Below are positions 58,537 through 64,000 of a DNA stretch of 64,000 nt, piece after piece (within the stretch, counting starts at the first letter, position 1; every line of letters begins with the position of its first letter). The stretch is from contig JBBDQN010000030.1 of the NCBI GenBank assembly GCA_040905905.1, positions 57,112-121,111 on the forward strand, in the 5' to 3' direction. The position numbers were made by a program, and so were the translations under genes. Origin of the DNA: JAICND01 sp040905905 (GTDB taxonomy: Bacteria > Actinomycetota > Acidimicrobiia > Spongiisociales > ZC4RG35). Under the pieces are notes generated by a model. It had not been told where the DNA came from. It worked only from the letters and a program-made list of their open reading frames with translations, and ran no database searches.

Positions 58537-59378
58537 TTGAGGAATCCTTCCGATAAAGCCCCAACCACGACGTCGACAACTCTTTGGGGACGTTGAGCGT
58601 GCAGGTCGTGATGCCCTTCCAGCCAGACCAGGCGACCCTGGGCAAGGGTGGCCTCCAGTGCCTGGGCCCGCTGCGCTCTGTCGCCGGTGTCGTTGTTCCT
58701 GGCAGCCACGATGAGGGTTGGCTGGGTGAGCTTGGCTGCGGTGTCGAGAGGGCGTTGCTCGAATAAATGACGGAGGATCATCATGTGGGCCTCGAGGGGA
58801 AGGCGGCGGCGGACTCGACCATCGACGCCCCCCTCCAGGTTGGCGAGCTGGGCCAGAACACCATCGGGCGGGAACCCGGGATAGAAACTTTCAGCCTGTT
58901 CGGTCGCGGCCGCCCATGTGATTGGTGGCAAGTCCGGAGGTCTCAGGGTGGCGGAGGCACTCTCCCAATCCTCAAAGGAGGCGGACAGTTCGATGAAGCC
59001 TCCGTCGATCCCAACCACCGAAGACACCAGGTCTGGGCGCCGAGCAGCTAGATCGAGGACGACGTTGGCGCCCCAGGATTGTCCGACGGCGATGACGGGG
59101 GGATCGACCATGTTGTCGATCACGGCGGCGAGATCGGACGAGATCGTGGCGAAGTCGTAACCGCCTTCCGGGCGATCGGAAAGGCCGTGTCCGCGCTGGT
59201 CAACCGATATCACGGTTTGACCAAGGCTGCTGAGAATGTTGGCCATACCGTCCCAAAGGCGAGCGTTGGAGGCGAGGCCGTGGACGAGCAGCCAGGTGGG
59301 CTGGCCCGCTTGCCAGGTCCAGGTTGCCAACCGGGGCCCATCCGAGACCTCCACCCACCGCAACACGCCAGATGACAT
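58533..59378 (-). CDS. Alpha/beta hydrolase
   Basis: 281 residues from ATG 59378. LLVHGLASNARLWDGM is the oxyanion region, VISVDQRGHGLSD follows, AVGQSWGANVVLDLAA is the nucleophile elbow with Ser, and EGHHDLHAQRP holds the catalytic His. Ester, lactone or amide hydrolysis is expected. The longer frame to 59705 runs through the divergent gene and was not used. Confidence 0.87.
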   Translation of the reverse strand: MSSGVLRWVEVSDGPRLATWTWQAGQPTWLLVHGLASNARLWDGMANILSSLGQTVISVDQRGHGLSDRPEGGYDFATISSDLAAVIDNMVDPPVIAVGQSWGANVVLDLAARRPDLVSSVVGIDGGFIELSASFEDWESASATLRPPDLPPITWAAATEQAESFYPGFPPDGVLAQLANLEGGVDGRVRRRLPLEAHMMILRHLFEQRPLDTAAKLTQPTLIVAARNNDTGDRAQRAQALEATLAQGRLVWLEGHHDLHAQRPQRVVDVVVGALSEGFLK

Positions 59379-59411
59379 CACGCCATTATCTCTATCGACA
59401 GGAGTAACTTC

Positions 59412-59690
59412 TTGAAGATGATCCCGGGGGTGGTCACTCGGTTTTTTATCGAGGTGGAGATCCTCGATGAGGATGGTTCGCTGGTTGTGACCGCCTCGGC
59501 CGAGTTGAATCGGGCCGATCCCATCACCATCTCGAAACAGTGGTGGGGTAGCGTCGGTGCCAACCTCCGGCCCTTCGTGGGCCAACATCTCCGGATCCGA
59601 ACCCCGGAAGGTCGCGAGGGTGACTTCGTGGTGAAGGCGTCGACCCCGGCCGAGGCCGATGTGGTCGGATTTGGCGATCCGCCGCTCTGA
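59412..59690 (+). CDS. Small conserved hypothetical protein
   Basis: 92 residues (TTG 59412 with GGAG 8 bases upstream; ATG 59418 alternative). Predicted mostly beta: VVTRFFIEVEILDEDGSLVVTASAELN. It ends VVGFGDPPL. No family recognised. It is divergent from the hydrolase gene by 33 bp. Confidence 0.6.
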   Translation: MKMIPGVVTRFFIEVEILDEDGSLVVTASAELNRADPITISKQWWGSVGANLRPFVGQHLRIRTPEGREGDFVVKASTPAEADVVGFGDPPL

Positions 59691-59717
59691 TTTCAGGGGA
59701 CTCAAAAAACGTGGCGG

Positions 59718-59723
59718 TATGAT
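59718..59723 (+). promoter_or_regulatory. Candidate -10 box (TATGAT) for a leaderless transcript
   Basis: TATGAT ends 8 bases before the GTG at 59732. With the usual distance from -10 to start site the RNA would begin at or next to the GTG, which has no ribosome-binding site. No -35 match is visible. Confidence 0.45.
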
Positions 59724-59731
59724 CGCCGACC

Positions 59732-60754
59732 GTGGTGACCCCAGCTCCAGTGCAAGGATCTCGCGGCCTGCGATTTGGGCTGCGGATACCCTCCTATGCG
59801 CCGCCCGGGCTGACCTACCAGCGCTCCCGCGATCTTCTCGACTATTGCCGTCGGGTGGATGAGCTCCCTTTCGAGGACATCTGGGTCATTGACCATCTCC
59901 TGGTGTCAAAGGGGGTCTACGGGGTGTCGTGGCTTGACGCGCTCTCCACCCTGGCGGCGGCCGCCGCCGTGACCAAGAGGGTCGGACTGGGCACCGCCGC
60001 CCTCGTTCTCCCGCTGCGCCATCCCGTGATCCTCGCCAAGGAGATCGCTTCCCTGCACATGATTTCGGGCGGGCGATTCCGGTTCGGTGTGGCGGTGGGG
60101 TGGGACCCGGACGAATTCGCCGCCGCCGGCGTGGCCTTGAAAGAGCGAGGCCGTCGCACTGATGAGGCACTCCGACTGATCCGGCTTCTGCTTACGGATG
60201 AAGACGTCACCTTCACCGGTCACTTCTGGCAGGTCGAGAACCTGACGATCTACCCGAGAGTTCCCGAACCTCCACCTGTCTGGATTGCAGGTGGCACCCT
60301 CACCCACGCCCCCGACACTCCGGACAAACCATTCATCGCCCCCGGGGTCCTCGATCGCATCCTCGCTGCCGACGGCTGGATGGCTCGCTCGAGCGGGAGC
60401 GACCCCGGAGACGTCCAGAGCGACTGGCAGGTGGTCAAGGATCATCTGACTGAGAATGGTCGCGACCCGGCCACCCTCACGTTTGGCGCCACCCAGTTTC
60501 TACATGTCGTCGAGGACGCCAGCCGCGACGATGCCCTGGCTCAACAGATGCCGCTCTTCCACGAGATCATGGGCGACCACCGCACGGACCAGGATCTCCA
60601 GGCCTCGTACCTGACCGGCACCGTCGACGAAATGCAAACAACGATCGCTGCTCTTCACGACGCGGGTCTGCAATATCTGATCCTCACTCCGTTGACCGAC
60701 GATCCCCGTCAGCTAGACCTCATCACCCGGCATATCGTTGGGCTCTTGAGCTGA
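59732..60754 (+). CDS. LLM-class F420-dependent oxidoreductase
   Basis: 340 residues of the luciferase-like (TIM-barrel) family. LRFGLRIPSYAPPGLTYQRSRDLLDYCRRVDELPFEDIWVIDH is the N-terminal strand-helix, VGLGTAALVLPLRHPVILAKEIASLHMISGGRFRFGVAVGWDPDEFAAAGV the core, and WIAGGT the flavin/F420 loop. F420 dependence is inferred from actinobacterial homologues. It ends 42 bp inside the convergent molybdenum hydroxylase gene. Confidence 0.87.
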   Translation: MVTPAPVQGSRGLRFGLRIPSYAPPGLTYQRSRDLLDYCRRVDELPFEDIWVIDHLLVSKGVYGVSWLDALSTLAAAAAVTKRVGLGTAALVLPLRHPVILAKEIASLHMISGGRFRFGVAVGWDPDEFAAAGVALKERGRRTDEALRLIRLLLTDEDVTFTGHFWQVENLTIYPRVPEPPPVWIAGGTLTHAPDTPDKPFIAPGVLDRILAADGWMARSSGSDPGDVQSDWQVVKDHLTENGRDPATLTFGATQFLHVVEDASRDDALAQQMPLFHEIMGDHRTDQDLQASYLTGTVDEMQTTIAALHDAGLQYLILTPLTDDPRQLDLITRHIVGLLS

Positions 60755-63472
60755 GCGAATCGCGGCCAGCACTCGATCGGGAGTGGCCGGGAGTTTCCTG
60801 ATCCCAACGCCGATGGCGTCGCGGATGGCGTTGAGGATCGAGGGGGCGGTGGGGATGAGCGAATGTTCGCCGATGCCTTTGGCGCCATAGGGGCCGATCG
60901 GATCGTTGGATTCGACCAGGATGCTGACGATCTCCGGAACGTCACCGATGGTCGGGATGAGATAGTCGTGGAGGTTCTCGGTGCGCCCGGGGATGAATTC
61001 CTCCATCAGGGCAAGTCCTATCCCTTGGGCCACCCCACCTTCGATCTGTCCTTCGACCAGGGCAGGGTTGACGGCTTTGCCGACGTCATGGGCGGCCGTC
61101 ACCCGCAACATACGGATCGTGCCCAGCTCGAGATCGACCTGGAGCTCGGTCAATTGCGCACCAAAACCGAATACGGCGTAGGGCTCCCCCTGGCCATCGG
61201 CATTGAGGGTGGTAGTGGGCGGGTCATAGGTAGCTTCGGCCGCTGCGACCAGGCCGTCGGTATTGGTTGGCAGACCGGACAGGTCGATGGTCACGGTCTC
61301 ACCCCGGTAGTGCACCGCCAGAGCCCCGTCGTCCAACTCCAATGAGGCGTCGTCGGCGGCATGGGCCAGGGCGAGCAGTTTCTGGCGCAATGACTGCCCG
61401 GCCGCATAGGCGGCGTTGCCGCTGACGAACGTCTGGCGCGACGCCGACGTCTTCCCGGCATCGGGGGTGGTGTCGGTGTCGGCTCCGACCCGGATCAGCC
61501 TGTCGATGGGAACTCCGATTGCATCCGCGCAAATCTGGCTGATGACGGTGTTGGCGCCCTGGCCAATGTCCACGGCGCCCTGAAAGAGAACCACCCGGCC
61601 ACGGCCATTAAGACCCACTTTGATGGTCGAGGGGTTGGGAAGGGAGGTGTTCCCGCAGCCATACCAAAGACCGGCGACCCCCACTCCCCGGCGGCTGCGT
61701 GTGCTGCCTTTGTTCACTTCTGCCGCTTCCTCCCGGGCTCTGTTCCATACCGGGCGTAACGCTTCCAGACAGTCGCGGTAACCCACTCCTGCCTCGAAGA
61801 CCTGTCCGGTTACCGTCGTTTGGCCGACGGTGAGAGCGTTGCGGAGACGGAACTCGAGCCGATCGATGCCGACCGCATCGGCAACTTCATCGAAAAGGCA
61901 TTCCTGGGCAATCGCCGCCTGGGGAACTCCGAACCCCCGGAAGGCGCCTGATGGTGGGCAATGGGTGTGGATGGCAGCGGTCCGGGCCCGATATGCGTCG
62001 TACACGTAGGGCCCTCCGGCGTGAACCGGGACGCGGTTGGCAACGGTCGGCCCCCACGAGGCGTAGGCCCCTGTGTTGAACACCGCGCCGAAGTCCATGG
62101 CCGTCAACTTGCCGTCATTCGTGGCCCCGACTCGAACAAACATCCGAGCGGGATGCCGTTTCGTGGTGGACATCATTGACTCCGGGCGTGTGTAGGTGAT
62201 TCGCACGGGCCGCTCCAGGTTCCACGCAGCGACAGCGAGAAACGGCTGGATTGAAAGGTCGAGTTTGCCACCGAAGGCCCCGCCGACGGACGTCGGAACT
62301 ATCCGAACCCTCTCGACGGAGATACCAAGGATGGCGGCAACGTCGGCTCGGTCCATGTGCGGGGTCTGGGTTGTCACGTGCATCTCGATGCGGTCTCCCA
62401 CCCGTACGGCATGTCCGGCTTCGGGTTCGATGTAGGCGTGCTCGATAAACGCGGTCTCGAACTCGCCCTCGACCACTTGGTCGGCGGCGGCGAAGGCCGC
62501 CTCGAGCTGACCTCTTTGCACCAGACCCCGGATCAAGACATTCCCCGGACGGCCGGCGTGGAGGAGGGGAGCTTCCGTCGCGGTTGCCTCGTCAGGCGAG
62601 GTAACCGCCGGGCGCGGCTGCCACTCCACCGGAAACAGAGCCAGGTCGAGCTGGGCGATCAGGTCGGCTTCACCCACAACGAGAGCAACAGCCTCACCCC
62701 GATACCGCGCCTCGCCCTCGGCGAAAACCGGCTGGTCGGCCATCGGGGGAATGACGCCGAAACAGTTGCGGCCGGGGATATCGGCGGCGGTGTAGACCGC
62801 TACAAGGCCGGGATGGCTGCTGACGTAATCACCGAGGTCTCCGAATCGAAAACCGGCCCGTGGATGAGGGGACCGGACCACTCTGGCTACCAGGGCATCG
62901 GTGGGAGCACCGTCTGCTCCGAATTGATCGGTCCCGTTCACCTTGGGAATCCCATCAACCCGGGCGATCCGCTGTCCGACCGCCTTGCCCTCTGGTGCCA
63001 AGACGGGATCGTCATCGAAAGTCGGCGCCGCAACCACGGCTTCGATGATTTTGCGATAACCCGTACACCGGCACAGCACCCCTCCCAGCGCCTCTTTCAC
63101 GTCTGACTCATCCGGGTTGGCGTTCTTGTCGAGCAGGGCGACGGCCGCCACCAGCATCCCGGGGATGCAGATGCCACATTGGGCTGCCCCGAAGTGCAGA
63201 AACGACCGCTGCAGACTGCCGATGCGACCGGAGGCGTCGAGCCCTTCGATGGTGACCACCTCGTGGCCGGTGAGGCGGCCGATGGGCACAGTGCAGGCAT
63301 TGACGATCTCACCGTCGAGGAGAACCGAGCAGGCACCGCAATCACCCGCCTCACAACCCACCTTGGTCCCGGTGAGACCCAGGTCATCCCGGAGAACGTC
63401 GGTGAGTCGCCGCAGGGGGGAGGTAGCGACCTCTACCTGCTCGCCGTTGACCGACAAGGTGACGCGGATCAC
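60713..63472 (-). CDS. Xanthine-dehydrogenase-like enzyme, fused 2Fe-2S and molybdenum subunits
   Basis: 919 residues. Residues 1-165 are the 2Fe-2S subunit with CEAGDCGACSVLLDGE, CGICIPGML and CRCTGYRKI. Residues about 175-900 are the molybdopterin subunit: VGGAFGGKLD, CPPSGAFRGFGVPQAA, FQGAVDIGQG and GAKGIGEHS, the last holding the catalytic Glu. GAFRGFG rather than the CO-dehydrogenase AYRCSFR loop points to a purine or aldehyde/N-heterocycle substrate. In most relatives the two subunits are separate. GTG 63472 overlaps the FAD-subunit stop as GTGA; a TTG at 63487 is in frame. Confidence 0.92.
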   Translation of the reverse strand: MIRVTLSVNGEQVEVATSPLRRLTDVLRDDLGLTGTKVGCEAGDCGACSVLLDGEIVNACTVPIGRLTGHEVVTIEGLDASGRIGSLQRSFLHFGAAQCGICIPGMLVAAVALLDKNANPDESDVKEALGGVLCRCTGYRKIIEAVVAAPTFDDDPVLAPEGKAVGQRIARVDGIPKVNGTDQFGADGAPTDALVARVVRSPHPRAGFRFGDLGDYVSSHPGLVAVYTAADIPGRNCFGVIPPMADQPVFAEGEARYRGEAVALVVGEADLIAQLDLALFPVEWQPRPAVTSPDEATATEAPLLHAGRPGNVLIRGLVQRGQLEAAFAAADQVVEGEFETAFIEHAYIEPEAGHAVRVGDRIEMHVTTQTPHMDRADVAAILGISVERVRIVPTSVGGAFGGKLDLSIQPFLAVAAWNLERPVRITYTRPESMMSTTKRHPARMFVRVGATNDGKLTAMDFGAVFNTGAYASWGPTVANRVPVHAGGPYVYDAYRARTAAIHTHCPPSGAFRGFGVPQAAIAQECLFDEVADAVGIDRLEFRLRNALTVGQTTVTGQVFEAGVGYRDCLEALRPVWNRAREEAAEVNKGSTRSRRGVGVAGLWYGCGNTSLPNPSTIKVGLNGRGRVVLFQGAVDIGQGANTVISQICADAIGVPIDRLIRVGADTDTTPDAGKTSASRQTFVSGNAAYAAGQSLRQKLLALAHAADDASLELDDGALAVHYRGETVTIDLSGLPTNTDGLVAAAEATYDPPTTTLNADGQGEPYAVFGFGAQLTELQVDLELGTIRMLRVTAAHDVGKAVNPALVEGQIEGGVAQGIGLALMEEFIPGRTENLHDYLIPTIGDVPEIVSILVESNDPIGPYGAKGIGEHSLIPTAPSILNAIRDAIGVGIRKLPATPDRVLAAIRSAQEPNDMPGDEV

Positions 63473-64000
63473 GTCGCGTCCTGGCAATGTCGGAGCGAGC
63501 GCTGGATCAGTTGCTGCGTTGCTTCGAGGCGGTACCAGGCGGGTGCCCGGACGTCATCGATCGGGCTCAGCACGGATAGGTGGGCCGGTTCGACCAGGCT
63601 CTCGAGGTTGTCCTGCACCGAATGGCCACGCAAGGCTTCTTCCATGCGGCGGAGCCTTTGGGCGACAGGGGAACAGGATCCGACCGCCACCCGGGCATCG
63701 CTGACAACACCATCGTCGAGCGTGATCACCGAGGCGACCATCACAATGGAAATGACCAGATGACTCCTCGAGCCGAGCTTCTGGAAGTCGGAGAACGAAC
63801 TCTCGCCTTTCCGGGGTACTGTCACCGACGTCAACAACTCGCCGGGCCGCAGGGCGGTCTGGCGATAGCCGGTAAGGAATTCCTCAACGGCCATCGTGCG
63901 GGTTCCACTCGCCGAGGTCAGTTCCACCGAGGCGTCGAGGGCGAGCAGGGGTGGAATCCCGACGGCCGCGGGCGAGGCGTTGCACACGTTGCCCCCGATC
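63469..64000 (-). CDS. FAD-binding subunit of molybdenum hydroxylase (5' end beyond window)
   Basis: The visible 177 codons contain IGGNVCNASPAAVG at the right edge, the FAD-binding loop of CoxM/XdhB-type subunits, then PGELLTSVTVPRKGESSFSDFQKLGSRSHLVISIV. The C-terminal CO_deh_flav_C domain follows. The N-terminus lies beyond base 64000. It is upstream of, and coupled to, the fused Fe-S/Mo subunit. Confidence 0.9.
   Translation of the reverse strand, partial: IGGNVCNASPAAVGIPPLLALDASVELTSASGTRTMAVEEFLTGYRQTALRPGELLTSVTVPRKGESSFSDFQKLGSRSHLVISIVMVASVITLDDGVVSDARVAVGSCSPVAQRLRRMEEALRGHSVQDNLESLVEPAHLSVLSPIDDVRAPAWYRLEATQQLIQRSLRHCQDAT

Overview
The window looks like a chromosomal segment of a high-GC actinobacterium. 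An Acidimicrobiia-like lineage is my inference; no rRNA is present to place it. The reasons are the GC-rich, GTG-rich coding style with many 4-bp GTGA/ATGA gene overlaps, the split PurS/PurQ/PurL system, an F420-type LLM oxidoreductase, an Eis-type acetyltransferase and membrane proteins with Thr/Ser-rich linkers. I saw no tRNA, rRNA or CRISPR array.

Bases 1-19000 hold a purine cluster on the minus strand: purA-purD-purE, purB, purC-purS-purQ-purL and purF (cut by the left edge). Interspersed are a phosphofructokinase, a quinone oxidoreductase, a CPA2 antiporter with universal-stress domains, a YcaQ-type DNA glycosylase, an amidotransferase/thioesterase pair, an LCP cell-wall protein and a ROK sugar kinase. 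No purK is visible. Bases 19000-27600 hold glnA, a lipoprotein, an Eis-like acetyltransferase, two membrane-anchored proteins, a NifU-N domain protein and a hydantoinase/oxoprolinase pair (hyuA-hyuB).

Bases 28436-36679 are an 8.2-kb integrative element inserted into an AbiEi-like/DUF559 gene, whose two halves flank it in register. A 5-bp core, ACCTT, lies at both ends. The element encodes a large serine integrase, a replication-type winged-helix protein whose gene contains iteron-like repeats on an 11-bp pitch, an excisionase-like protein, a TerS-like protein, a phage tail tape-measure protein, several small unknown proteins and, at the far end, a tyrosine recombinase. It has no capsid, portal, large terminase or other tail gene. 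Compact start/stop coupling argues against simple decay. I read it as a PICI-like phage satellite with an unusual tape-measure gene.

Four copies of an approximately 50-bp palindromic repeat (15849, 24060, 27607, 36959) lie in the chromosome. Two of them, in opposite orientation, bracket the interrupted DUF559 gene.

Bases 37000-64000 are metabolic: glycolate oxidase glcDEF, argS, an amidase, a fused 2-oxoacid dehydrogenase E1, a glutaryl-CoA dehydrogenase-like gene, two ABC exporter operons (one with a NEW3-domain protein), metX with a perfect 21-bp palindrome upstream, a peptidase-E-like protein with a CysRS-like tail, an alpha/beta hydrolase, an LLM oxidoreductase and a xanthine-dehydrogenase-like molybdenum hydroxylase (fused 2Fe-2S plus Mo subunit, and an FAD subunit cut by the right edge).
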